A stretch of 64,000 nucleotides of DNA from Crossaster papposus (Eukaryota > Echinodermata > Asteroidea > Velatida > Solasteridae), in NCBI GenBank assembly GCA_037893245.1, contig JBAIAA010000008.1:2646001-2710000 (forward strand), written 5' to 3'. The position numbers and the translations under genes are program-made. Within the stretch, counting starts at the first letter, position 1, and every line of letters starts with the position of its first letter. The notes beneath the pieces were generated by a model. That model ran no database searches. It was given only the letters and a program-made list of their open reading frames with translations, and was not told the DNA's origin. Shown here in pieces: positions 1 to 8,122 of this stretch.

Positions 1-398
1 GGACTTTAAGCTGTAACCCCATGAGCTTAACCAGAGATCTAGCAAAACCTTCAGTCTGCCTTAGCGGTAAGCTAAAAACCTGCCTGAGCATAAGGCAGGT
101 CTCAATCGCCAGATCCGAGTATTGTGTCGGCGCACCTCGTTTTTGGATGGGCGCTGGCGTCCAGATAGTGATAGCTGCATCCGTAAACCAGACGGTAATA
201 TCACCGCTTTTTCGCAGTGCGTTATTATAATCAGACCAATTCGTCACTTTATAAGTCGATTTTTTGATCTTATGGCGACGAGCTTCGTTGTGTTTGTAAG
301 GCATAGCGAGATGATGTCTGCAAAAAAAGGACATTAGGATACGAACCTTAGCCACTTCTCGTCAATCAGGGCTATCCGGTGATTTATTCAACAACGCC
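1..398 (-). mobile_element. IS5-like (IS903-group) element, 5' part, runs off the window
   Basis: The terminal repeat at 386-398 (ATTCAACAACGCC) and the reading frame starting at 304 on the minus strand match the start of the complete copies at 45923-47024 and 59132-60233. The transposase continues beyond base 1, so only its N-terminal part is seen here. The element sits inside the right end of an unclassified IS, whose last 28 bases follow at 399-426. Confidence 0.9.
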
Positions 399-426
399 CT
401 AAAAACAGCTGTTTTTGAACCATGCC
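399..426 (+). mobile_element. right-end remnant of the unclassified 1676-bp IS
   Basis: These 28 bases, ending GAACCATGCC, are identical to the right terminus of the full element at 4108-5783. The IS5-like copy to the left has replaced or separated the rest of the element. The remnant in turn cuts the integrase fragment that begins at 427. Confidence 0.75.
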
Positions 427-506
427 TGTTTTTTTACAGCTACTGAGACTCTGTATCGTATTGAGCCGTCAGCTTTTGGTCGAGGAGTAATGGTGAATGA
501 TGCCAC
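427..506 (-). pseudogene. tyrosine-recombinase integrase, N-terminal stub beside dusA
   Basis: A GTG start at 504-506 follows a good AAGGAG ribosome site. The first 26 codons read like the N-terminal arm-binding start of phage or island integrases (ASFTITPRPKADGSIRYRV, with the typical RADG-x-x-RYR pattern). The frame is cut at 426 by an IS end, so no core-binding or catalytic domain remains. It lies about 125 bases upstream of dusA and points away from it. That is the arrangement of known dusA-targeting integrases, which insert at the 5' end of dusA. Assignment rests on a short match, so it is moderate; the alternative is a chance frame. Confidence 0.55.
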
Positions 507-631
507 TGTTTTGTTCTCCTTGTGGTTATGTTTTGGTACACCACAAGCGGTACACCATAAATATGTGGTGTCCTGATATCGAAAAAACATGGTAAAATCA
601 AGTAAAATACAGTTCTTAAAAAGTAGTAGCA

Positions 632-1669
632 ATGGCTGAAAACGCACGAAATACGCCGATATCGGCAAATAAGTTAGATAGAAAGTTATCCGTTGCGCCT
701 ATGATGGACTGGACTGATCGTCATTGTCGGTACTTTCACCGGTTATTGTCTGAACATGCGTTGCTGTATACCGAAATGGTCACTAGTGGCGCACTTGTTC
801 ATGGCGATAGTCAGCGCTTTTTGACCCATGATGTCGCAGAGTACCCATTAGCGTTACAGCTGGGTGGGCACGCTGCGACTGAGTTGGCTCAGTGTGCGCG
901 CATGGCAGAAATGTACGGTTATCAGGAAGTAAACCTCAATGTCGGTTGCCCCAGTGACCGTGTGCAAAATGGCCGTATTGGTGCCTGCCTGATGGCAGAG
1001 CCTGACACTGTTGCTGATGCAGTAAAGGCCATGCGTAATGCAGTCAGTATCCCTGTTACGGTGAAACACCGTATTGGCATTAATGGCCGTGAATCCTACG
1101 AGCAGCTGGTGGACTTTGTTGGCACTGTGGCTGAGGCCGGGTGTGAGACATTTATTGTCCATGCACGTATTGCCGTGCTGGAAGGGTTATCGCCCAAACA
1201 AAACCGTGATGTGCCACCGCTGAAGCCAGAGTGGGTGTACCGCTTAAAGGCAGCGTTTCCTGCTCTGGAAATTATTATCAATGGTGGTATTAAATCGTAT
1301 GATGACATGGCAACGCATCTGGAAAAACTCGATGGTGTCATGGTCGGCAGAGAAGCGTATCAAAACCCGTATCTGTTAGCGGAAGTCGATAACCGCCTGT
1401 ATGGTCAGGACAGCCTACTGCCAAGCCGGCAGGCCATTATTGAGCAAATGGTTCCCTATATAGAACGACAGCTGGCCCAAGGCAGTGATCTCAGTCACCT
1501 GACCCGTCATATGCTAGGGCTTTATCAGGGCATCCCCGGTGCACGTCGTTTCAGACGGTATATCAGTGAAAATGCACATAAGCCGGGCGCGGGTGTTGAG
1601 GTTCTGGTAGAGGCACAGGTTGAAGCATTAGGTTCTGTTGACACAAGAATGCAATGTCAAAAAAACTAA
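632..1669 (+). CDS. dusA: tRNA-dihydrouridine(20/20a) synthase DusA
   Basis: An FMN-dependent enzyme that reduces uridine 20/20a in the D-loop of tRNA to dihydrouridine, acting in the cytoplasm. At 345 residues it has normal family length. It carries the N-terminal APMMDWTDRHCR signature (residues 22-33), the active-site loop NVGCPSDRVQ with the catalytic Cys at 106, KHRIGI in the barrel, and a late NGGI phosphate-binding strand. The NVGCPSDRVQNGRIGACLM stretch is typical of the DusA branch rather than DusB or DusC. The 5' end of dusA is a recurrent attachment site for islands and prophages, and an integrase stub lies just upstream. Its stop overlaps the stop of the convergent STAS gene. Confidence 0.95.
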   Translation: MAENARNTPISANKLDRKLSVAPMMDWTDRHCRYFHRLLSEHALLYTEMVTSGALVHGDSQRFLTHDVAEYPLALQLGGHAATELAQCARMAEMYGYQEVNLNVGCPSDRVQNGRIGACLMAEPDTVADAVKAMRNAVSIPVTVKHRIGINGRESYEQLVDFVGTVAEAGCETFIVHARIAVLEGLSPKQNRDVPPLKPEWVYRLKAAFPALEIIINGGIKSYDDMATHLEKLDGVMVGREAYQNPYLLAEVDNRLYGQDSLLPSRQAIIEQMVPYIERQLAQGSDLSHLTRHMLGLYQGIPGARRFRRYISENAHKPGAGVEVLVEAQVEALGSVDTRMQCQKN

Positions 1670-2220
1670 GGATCATCAGTACCTGATTTTTTTATCATAG
1701 GCATTTGATAGCTGGTGGTGTGGCTTTCGGCATAGTGCTCTAACTGATCGACCAAATCACTGAAGGCCTTATGGTTTTCATCAGTCAGTGACATCAGGGT
1801 GCGGTGAGCATCGAGTACTTGTCGGTGGGTTGCTGTTTCGTCAGTATTATTACTATCGCAGGGTAGGTCGTGCAGAAAAAAGTGCACTGATTTATCGAGG
1901 TGTTCGACAATAATGAACACCTGGTCGAAGCCCATGCTAAGCAACAGGCGGGTAATATCCCGGCGCGTGGAGATGAGCACGGGGATTAGGCTGAACTGTT
2001 GTTGTGTTTTGATGGAGAGTGTGGCCAGCAGGCCAAGAGAGGTGCTGTCAACCGTGTCTGCCTCCGACAGATCAATGATAATAGAATGGAACTTGGGGTC
2101 ATTCGTCACCTTGTCCAGAAAGGTTTCCAGAGCCTGACACAGGGTCAGGCGCACCTCTCCCAGCATTTTCACCAGCCAGGTGCCTTGGCTTTCGGCACAC
2201 TGCATTTTTCCTGGCATCAT
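1666..2220 (-). CDS. STAS-domain anti-sigma-factor antagonist
   Basis: A 184-residue protein whose first 110 residues form a STAS domain of the SpoIIAA/HsbA type. The motif DSTSLGLLA at residues 58-66 contains the serine that is phosphorylated in this family. The C-terminal 70 residues look helical and have no motif I recognise. It begins 3 bases after the stop of the response-regulator phosphatase upstream, so the two are co-transcribed. By analogy with partner-switching pairs (HsbR/HsbA, RsbU/RsbV) it should be the substrate of that phosphatase and release or bind an anti-sigma factor. The kinase / anti-sigma partner is not in the window. Confidence 0.8.
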   Translation of the reverse strand: MMPGKMQCAESQGTWLVKMLGEVRLTLCQALETFLDKVTNDPKFHSIIIDLSEADTVDSTSLGLLATLSIKTQQQFSLIPVLISTRRDITRLLLSMGFDQVFIIVEHLDKSVHFFLHDLPCDSNNTDETATHRQVLDAHRTLMSLTDENHKAFSDLVDQLEHYAESHTTSYQMPMIKKSGTDDP

Positions 2221-2223
2221 AAA

Positions 2224-3405
2224 TTAGCTCCGGGTCAGCATCAGAATAGCGATATCATCAGGGGCTTCGTTGATGTCACTTAACCCCAGTTTATCTTTTA
2301 AGGTATGAATGGATTGTGAACCGTCCTTGATGACGGACAGAAGGTAGGCTTCTTTATCATCAAGGGTCTCTTGGGGCAGGATTTCAAGAATACCGTCTGA
2401 GAAGATAGTCAGACTACAGGCAGAAGGCAAATCAATCGTGGCATCTTCAAACGTGGCACCTTCAAAAAGCCCGAGGGGGAAGCCTCTGCCTTCAATAAAG
2501 TGAATGTTATTATCGGTAGCCAGCACAGGGAGAGGAAAGTGGCCCCCAAAAGAATAGGTTAACGTGGCTTTTTGGGTGTCGATAATGCCGCCAAACAGCG
2601 TTACATGTTTACCCAGGTTGCTCTGGAGCAGGTTCCGATTGATGTACGAAAGCACTTGTGAAGGGCGTATGGGGGGGCTGTCTGGGTGCTTTTGATAATC
2701 CTGAAGTAAGTTCATCGACATGTGTTTTAATAACACGGTGATAAACGCCGATGAGGCACCGTGCCCGGAAACATCGGCCAGATAAAAGGCAATCTGGTGA
2801 CTGCTCAGTTCGAAATAATCGGCGAAATCACCACTGAGATAAAGCGAAGGAATAATGTGATGATCAAGGTGATAGCCATGGCGCTGTAAAGGCGCCTGAG
2901 GCAGCATTTTCATTTGCACCTGCCGCCCGGCTTTTTGGTCTTCCCGCAGTAAGTGAAGGCTGTTTTCCAACGAATGAATCGCGCTCTCAAGGCTTTCCCG
3001 ATCACGTTTGTTTTCTTCTATCAGTTTGGCTGATTCGAGAGAACGGTTAATGGCATACTCAAGTACTTTAAGATCGGTAATGGGTTTTGTCAGAAAATCA
3101 CTGGCACCCAGCAGCCTCAGGGCTTCGACAACATCGTCCATAACACCGGCACCGGTCACCACAATAAAAGGAAGATCCGGTGCCTCCTTTCTGACCTCTC
3201 GCAAAACACCCAAACCATCTAAGTGGGGCATGCGAAGGTCACACAGAATCAGTTGAGGGCTTTCTGCCCGAAATACAGCGAGACCCTGCTCACCATTTTC
3301 GGCTTCCAGCACCGTATAAGGACACTGGGAAAGGTAAGCCGCAATGCTCTGTCTGACAACGGTGTCATCGTCAACGACCAGAATAGTACTGCAGGCCTCA
3401 CTCAT
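2224..3405 (-). CDS. response regulator with SpoIIE/PP2C-type phosphatase output
   Basis: A 393-residue fused regulator. Residues 1-120 are a receiver domain with the phospho-acceptor Asp at about 56 (LILCDLRMP), a switch Thr at 84 and a conserved Lys at 107. Residues 125-165 look like a coiled-coil linker. From about 190 there is a PP2C-like serine phosphatase domain with the metal-binding LADVSGHGASSAF and a later FSDGILE. Unlike Pseudomonas HsbR (from memory about 570 residues) it lacks a C-terminal kinase domain. Phosphorylation of the receiver probably gates dephosphorylation of the downstream STAS protein. Sensor kinase and final output are not visible. Confidence 0.88.
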   Translation of the reverse strand: MSEACSTILVVDDDTVVRQSIAAYLSQCPYTVLEAENGEQGLAVFRAESPQLILCDLRMPHLDGLGVLREVRKEAPDLPFIVVTGAGVMDDVVEALRLLGASDFLTKPITDLKVLEYAINRSLESAKLIEENKRDRESLESAIHSLENSLHLLREDQKAGRQVQMKMLPQAPLQRHGYHLDHHIIPSLYLSGDFADYFELSSHQIAFYLADVSGHGASSAFITVLLKHMSMNLLQDYQKHPDSPPIRPSQVLSYINRNLLQSNLGKHVTLFGGIIDTQKATLTYSFGGHFPLPVLATDNNIHFIEGRGFPLGLFEGATFEDATIDLPSACSLTIFSDGILEILPQETLDDKEAYLLSVIKDGSQSIHTLKDKLGLSDINEAPDDIAILMLTRS

Positions 3406-3454
3406 AGTATTACCTGTATAACGGGGTAAACGTGCGCTGGGTTGAACGCGGGGT

Positions 3455-3520
3455 GTTCATCGGGGTCATTAATGGTATGCGCTGATGAACGAAGGGAAGC
3501 GCTGTGCAGCGTCTTCCCTT
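3455..3520. terminator. two adjacent inverted repeats, possible terminator downstream of mlaA
   Basis: A first stem pairs GTTCATC (3455-3461) with GATGAAC (3484-3490). A second pairs AAGGGAAGCGCTG with its near-complement at 3492-3520. They lie between the end of the mlaA remnant and the response-regulator gene. Neither is followed by a clear T-run, so termination is only a suggestion. Confidence 0.3.
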
Positions 3521-3571
3521 GTCTTGTGCCGATTCAAAGAATGATCCAGAGGTAGAATAAAGTCAACCTGA

Positions 3572-4107
3572 TTAGAAATCGTCGACGGGGGGTTGTCCGG
3601 TGATGAGGAACTCTCGTCGTTGGAGATAGGCGTCACGAATAAAGGCGTAGCGATCACCCGTGACAAGGTCTTCAGCGTCCAGCAAGCCAGCACGTGTGCT
3701 AACGGTGTTTACGCCCAGGGCGTACCATTTTTCAGGTTCGTTAGCTGCATTCATCGGGCTGACGACGCTGTCGGGCAAACTGCCTACACCGCTGCGCAGT
3801 GTCTTAGGGCCCAAAAAGGGTAATACAACGTAAGGACCTGAGGATACGCCCCAGTGAGCAAAGGTCAGCCCAAAATCGTTGTATTCCTGCTCAATGCCCA
3901 GAGGGGATGCAACATCGATGAACCCCAGCATACCCAAGGTTGAATTGATGGCTAGTCGTCCTATGGATGTAGCGGCCTCCCCGCCTTTTAACTGCAATAC
4001 GGCTGCCAACGTATTGCGGACTTCGCCAAGGTTGCTGAAAAAGTTGCTGACCATTCCCTGAACCGGTTTGGGGGTCACCGATTTATAGCCTTTAGCGACC
4101 GGTTTTA
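3572..4107 (-). pseudogene. mlaA: MlaA (VacJ) outer-membrane lipoprotein, 5' end lost to an IS
   Basis: Readable from KPVAKGYKSVTPKPVQG to a natural C-terminus. It contains the family landmarks FSNLGEVRNTLAAVLQ, GRLAINSTLGMLGFIDVA, FGLTFAHWGVSSGPYVVLPFLGP and a YALGVNTVSTRAGLLDAE-like helix. MlaA is the outer-membrane component of the Mla system that removes misplaced phospholipids from the outer leaflet. The frame is open right up to 4107, where the 1676-bp IS begins. The lipoprotein signal, its cysteine and roughly the first quarter of the protein are therefore missing, and this copy cannot be exported or function. The 5' part is not elsewhere in the window. Confidence 0.85.
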
Positions 4108-5783
4108 GGCATGGTTCAAATCAAGTGAACACTTTCATGTCTATGGAGGCCATCAGTACAGCACATTTTCAGCAGGTTGATTATCATGCCAGGTTACTCA
4201 GCCTATCCTGTTATTTTGATCAACTTTAGAGCCTGTACATGCAAAGACGTTTATCCCCTGAATGCAAGAAATCTATTGGCCTACAGGCTATTTTCGAAAA
4301 TAACATATCTCATATTGCCAGGCTGCATCAGGTGTGCAGAAACACTGTCTACACGCAAAAACAACTCACTCAATCGGCAGTCAATGAAGCCTTCATGGAT
4401 CAAGATCCAGATGATCAGACTCTATTCCATCTACCGGTCACCAAAGCCTTCCTTCACCAGGTGGTACTGGGAATCTTATTGATCTGCAAGGGAAGTTATC
4501 GCAGTGCGCAGATGTTCCTACATGACCTGTTTGACACGGATATGTGTATCGGAACCATTTTCAACATCCACAACCATGCTTGTCATAAAGCGTCTGAGAT
4601 TAACGCCTCCTACGATCTTGGCTCAATCAGACAGAGCGCCTCTGATGAAATATATCACCGTAATAAGCCTCATTTAGCAGTCGTTGATATCGAAAGCCGT
4701 TACTGTGCGAGCCTTACACGAGAAGATAGCCGTGACGCAGAAACCTGGACTATTCACCTCCTGGAGCTTACAGAGCAAGGCTTTCATCCCAAGGTTAATA
4801 TCAGCGATCAAGCGCTCGGGATGAGCAATGCATTCAAAGAGATACTGCCAGACACTGAGCATCGTTTTGACCACTTCCACCTGATCAAAGCAGGGAAGGA
4901 ACTGGTCAGGTACCTAAAAAACAAAAGAGAATCAGCAATAACGGCCCATATTAAGCTGCTTGAAAAAATGGAACGAGCAAAGAAAAAAAGTAAGGGGCAC
5001 ACTCTTTCAACGAAGCTCGCCCTGGTCAATAGAAATACGACACAGGCAGAGGCTATCTATCGTCATGTTTCCACACTGAATGCCTGGCTCCAGCATGATA
5101 TTTTACAGCTGCCAGGGCACAACCCCGTTGATAGAGAAAAGCTCTTTGATTTCGTACTGGAGGAGCTGTCTGCAGTGGCTGACACCTCTCCACGTATCAT
5201 GGCCTTTGTGATATCCCTGACTCACCAAAAGGACAACCTATTGGCCGCCAGTCATGTGTTGAATAGAGAGTTCCAACAGATTGCAGCCCGCTACGCTATT
5301 GCTGCGCAAGACGTCTGGGATATATGCTATGTGACCCGATACGATATACAAGCACCGAGCTACCACAAAAAAGCCGACGTATTGGCATCACGGATGGGGC
5401 CGATCTTCGAGCCCATCGAAGATGAGGTGCGGAAGGTAATCGCCGAAACCCCTCGGTGCAGCTCAATGGTAGAGAATTTCAACAGCAGACTCAGGCCCTA
5501 TCTGGACTCCCGTAAACAAATTACCTCTGAGAGCCTCAATCTAATCCGGTTCTATCTGAATCATCACGTGTTTCTCCGGAGTAAGCATGCTTACATGCAA
5601 GGAAAAACACCAGCCGAGGTGATGACCGGCAATCCTCATCCCAATTGGTTGGAAATACTGGGGTTCCAGCGCTTCAGAAAAGCTGCATAAACTAACTCTC
5701 TTGTTGAGTCATTTCTATACCAGTCTCTGGTAGGGTTATGTTTGTTTGGTGTTCACTAAAAACAGCTGTTTTTGAACCATGCC
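4108..5783 (+). mobile_element. unclassified insertion sequence, 1676 bp, complete
   Basis: Bounded by inverted repeats GGCATGGTTCAAA (4108) and TTTGAACCATGCC (ending 5783). A second shared block AGTGAACAC follows inside both ends, and the right end carries an extra small palindrome AAAACAGCTGTTTT. It holds one transposase gene. The left flank is mlaA and the right flank is an IS5-like 3' fragment. The flanks do not share a target repeat, so the present junctions reflect rearrangement or insertion into another IS. Confidence 0.85.
4239..5690 (+). CDS. transposase of the unclassified IS (DDE type suspected)
   Basis: A 483-residue protein filling the element. An N-terminal helix-turn-helix region (residues 10-50, NISHIARLHQVCRNTVYTQ) is followed by a core containing HLAVVDIESRY (about 150), ISDQALGMSNAF and HRFDHFHLIK (about 190-210). 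These resemble the first and second acidic catalytic positions of RNase-H-fold transposases. A late SSMVENFNSRLRPYL could carry the third acidic residue. I do not recognise the exact ISfinder family, and the catalytic assignments are inference. Confidence 0.8.
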   Translation: MQRRLSPECKKSIGLQAIFENNISHIARLHQVCRNTVYTQKQLTQSAVNEAFMDQDPDDQTLFHLPVTKAFLHQVVLGILLICKGSYRSAQMFLHDLFDTDMCIGTIFNIHNHACHKASEINASYDLGSIRQSASDEIYHRNKPHLAVVDIESRYCASLTREDSRDAETWTIHLLELTEQGFHPKVNISDQALGMSNAFKEILPDTEHRFDHFHLIKAGKELVRYLKNKRESAITAHIKLLEKMERAKKKSKGHTLSTKLALVNRNTTQAEAIYRHVSTLNAWLQHDILQLPGHNPVDREKLFDFVLEELSAVADTSPRIMAFVISLTHQKDNLLAASHVLNREFQQIAARYAIAAQDVWDICYVTRYDIQAPSYHKKADVLASRMGPIFEPIEDEVRKVIAETPRCSSMVENFNSRLRPYLDSRKQITSESLNLIRFYLNHHVFLRSKHAYMQGKTPAEVMTGNPHPNWLEILGFQRFRKAA

Positions 5784-5987
5784 GAATTGGCTATGCTTCG
5801 CTATAAAACCATTATCGGCTCAAAGATGAAAGCACGTGAACTACCTCAGCAAAAAACGGAGGCAGAGGTTTCCGTTCGCGTGTTGAACAGGATGACCGGT
5901 TTAGGGATGCCGATATCAGTTAAAGCTAGCTGAAAAAGGCCTGGATACAGGCTCGATCAGGCTGAGCTTTATTTATTCAACAACGCC
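5784..5987 (+). mobile_element. IS5-like element, 3' end fragment
   Basis: Matches the last 204 bases of the complete 1102-bp copies: the transposase C-terminus (stop at 5931-5933) and the right terminal repeat TTCAACAACGCC ending at 5987. The 5' part is absent because the unclassified IS abuts at 5783. On the other side it truncates an acyltransferase gene. Confidence 0.92.
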
Positions 5988-6427
5988 AATGCTATGGGAA
6001 CACCTGCCCCATTGGCAACATGATAGAAACCACTGTTCCACTGGTGCACCTTGCTTCGTGTGCCTTCGGGTGGGATAGCCACAACGAGATCTGTACACTC
6101 ATTATATTTATCGATCACCTGCTGCACCAGACCATTCGTTTTTGTTCTATCAACAGGAATACCACCCAACCAGGCCATAACACTCCCAAATGGCCCCTTA
6201 AACAAGGATTGTTTACCCATCCAGAACACTTTCAGCCGAAAACAGAAAGCGATCGCCAGGGTAAATACAAAGTCCCAGTTACTGGTATGAGGCGCAGCAA
6301 TGACAACGTACTTACGAGGTGTTGGGCGCTCTCCCTCTAGCTTCCAACCTGCCAGTTTCAGACCAATACGGGAAATTATCCGGAAAAAACTGTTCACCAG
6401 GGGAGTATCGAAAATTGTGTGGCGCAT
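5988..6427 (-). pseudogene. PlsC-family acyltransferase, 3' end truncated by an IS
   Basis: From the start MRHTIFDTPLVNSFF (ATG 6425-6427) about 146 residues remain. They include the acyltransferase block I HTSNWD (His 47, Asp 52, the HX4D pair), a GGIPVDR substrate-binding block and PPEGTRSK (about 119-126). The family transfers acyl chains to glycerolipid precursors at the inner membrane; this short subfamily is often called 1-acyl-glycerol-3-phosphate acyltransferase-like. The frame runs into the IS5-like fragment at 5987 and stops inside it. The C-terminal few dozen residues are therefore replaced. The catalytic blocks survive, so residual function is possible but unlikely. Confidence 0.8.
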
Positions 6428-6776
6428 TACGGTAAAAACACCTGAAATAGAGTCAGCGGCATTATACGCTGTTACATCAGGAAAATCGCTACTGTATAAC
6501 ACGCCAGCACACACCGATATTACCCGCTTATTGCAGGCTTTACGTCTGTATAGAGAGATAAAAAAACCAGCCTCAACAGGCCTCCCCCTTTACGATCTCT
6601 GGCAACACCTTATTTTATTACCGTATTTCTATTGATTGCCGATGCCTAAAACCCAGTTCATTTCTTAATCAAAATCCACCGTATTGACAACCGCGCAAAC
6701 AGTATGCTAACGATAAGATTACACAGTCTTTTCATTAACAAACGGCTCGAAAAAATAACACAAGGAAATGTGACTA

Positions 6777-7472
6777 ATGAAAACTCGCTTATCATCTATC
6801 GCCTGTGCAATAACACTCCTCAGCTGCTCTGGTGCAATAGCAAGCTCCGATTTCTTTATAGGCCTGGAATACGGTGCCTCTAAAAATGATGCGACCTTTA
6901 AGGTAGAAGGCACAGACCCTGGAGGTGACTCTATTGACGTCAGTGAAAATAAGAACTTCAACGGTAACCAATTCGGGATCAGGTTCGGCAGCTATATTGC
7001 GGACAACATGCGAGCCTACATCAGCCTGCATAATATGAGCAAAAAAAACAGTATTGATTTTTCTGTCCCGGCAGACGTTAATGGCGACATGGATGACGAT
7101 GGTGACGATGATGCAGGTACAACACTATCACCCGATATCACCTTCAAGCGTCAACAGATCACTGCTTCCATCGACTATTTATTTAATGTAGAAGGGTTTC
7201 ACCCTTTTGTCGGTGCAACTCTGGGTTACAGCCAAACAGAGGGTAAGATAGAGATGGGGGCGTTTTCAGAAACAGCCAAAAAAAATGGCCTGTCTTACGG
7301 CCTTCAGGCCGGGATTATCTTTCAAGCAGAAATGCTGGATATAGAAGTGGGTTATCGCTATCTGAAACACGGTACCAAAGCAGAGGTAGATCTTCCTAAC
7401 AGCACAGGCACAGCCTCAGTCGAGGCGGATAACTCACAAACGCCTTACCTCGCAGTATCATATCGTTTTTAA
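6777..7472 (+). CDS. outer-membrane beta-barrel protein (OmpA/OmpW-like porin superfamily)
   Basis: 231 residues with a cleavable signal peptide (about residues 1-22, ending AIASS) and alternating hydrophobic strands ending in the classic C-terminal aromatic PYLAVSYRF, the BAM recognition signature. Strand-like repeats such as GYSQTEGKIEMG and YGLQAGIIFQAE support a small 8-stranded barrel. A very acidic loop near residue 105 (DVNGDMDDDGDDDAG) resembles a calcium-binding stretch. AAGGA lies just upstream of ATG. It has a terminator downstream and no operon partners. Ligand and role are not evident; it could be an adhesin or stress porin. Confidence 0.82.
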   Translation: MKTRLSSIACAITLLSCSGAIASSDFFIGLEYGASKNDATFKVEGTDPGGDSIDVSENKNFNGNQFGIRFGSYIADNMRAYISLHNMSKKNSIDFSVPADVNGDMDDDGDDDAGTTLSPDITFKRQQITASIDYLFNVEGFHPFVGATLGYSQTEGKIEMGAFSETAKKNGLSYGLQAGIIFQAEMLDIEVGYRYLKHGTKAEVDLPNSTGTASVEADNSQTPYLAVSYRF

Positions 7473-7505
7473 TGGCTTGAACTGTCCAATCCTGTAAAAC
7501 ACCCT

Positions 7506-7538
7506 GCCTCACTGTCGTTAATAGTGAGGCATTTTATT
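7506..7538 (+). terminator. rho-independent terminator after the barrel gene
   Basis: Arms GCCTCACT (7506-7513) and AGTGAGGC (7523-7530) with a 9-base loop, followed by ATTTTATT. It lies 33 bases after the barrel-protein stop. The T-rich tail overlaps the end of the convergent nsrR gene. Confidence 0.8.
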
Positions 7539-7965
7539 ACTCTATCATTAGTAACTCAATCAACGGCTCTTTATCGTTGACCAAATCCATCAACGTGTAG
7601 TTATCAAGCACAGCCAAAAATGCCTCCATCGCCTCCGTCAACACCCCTTTTAACTGGCAGCCCGGTGATAAACGGCACAAAGGCTCATCACAATCCACCA
7701 GAATCAGTGAATTCTCTACTTCCCGCACCAATTGGCCAATATTGATCAACGCTGGGTCTTTGCCTATTTTAAAACCACCGCCTTTTCCGCGGATAGTTGT
7801 CAGGTAGCCTAACTGTCCCAACTTTTGAACAATTTTCATCACATGGTTACGTGACAACCCATAGACGTCTGTGACCTGCTGTATCGACAGGAGCTCCTCC
7901 CCAGAAGCCAAAGAGGCGTATATTAATATGCGCAGTGCATAATCTGTTTGCTTATTCAGCTTCAT
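7537..7965 (-). CDS. nsrR: Rrf2-family nitric-oxide-sensing repressor NsrR
   Basis: 142 residues starting MKLNKQTDYALRILIYAS, the typical Rrf2 winged-helix start; a longer upstream frame has no family support. The DNA-binding helix region is SRNHVMKIVQKLGQLGYL. Three cysteines at about 92, 97 and 103 (DCDEPLCRLSPGC) have NsrR-type spacing for a [4Fe-4S] or [2Fe-2S] cluster whose nitrosylation relieves repression. It is divergent from hmp, the classical NsrR target, with a palindromic operator between them. The repressor looks intact although its target gene is broken. Confidence 0.9.
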   Translation of the reverse strand: MKLNKQTDYALRILIYASLASGEELLSIQQVTDVYGLSRNHVMKIVQKLGQLGYLTTIRGKGGGFKIGKDPALINIGQLVREVENSLILVDCDEPLCRLSPGCQLKGVLTEAMEAFLAVLDNYTLMDLVNDKEPLIELLMIE

Positions 7966-8084
7966 TACATTTCCAAAACACAGGCTTACTTCCTGTGAGC
8001 TTATCTTGAGAGTGCACTTAAGCCTATCGTGATAAATGACAGTGGACAAGCGACAAAGAGGCATATAATATTCATCTTATACAT

Positions 8085-8107
8085 AATATTCATATTAAAT
8101 ACATCTT
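8085..8107. promoter_or_regulatory. NsrR-type operator upstream of hmp
   Basis: Two 11-base half-sites, AATATTCATAT and AAATACATCTT, separated by one base, fit the NsrR 11-1-11 palindrome. The right half is nearly perfect and the left half has substitutions. It ends 15 bases before the hmp start, so binding would block hmp transcription or initiation. Confidence 0.65.
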
Positions 8108-8122
8108 TAATCAGGAGATTCT

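Noticed and set aside
7084..7125. Acidic Asp-rich loop in the barrel protein as an EF-hand
   Set aside because: It has repeated acidic residues but no helix-loop-helix context; it is more simply an outer-membrane extracellular loop.
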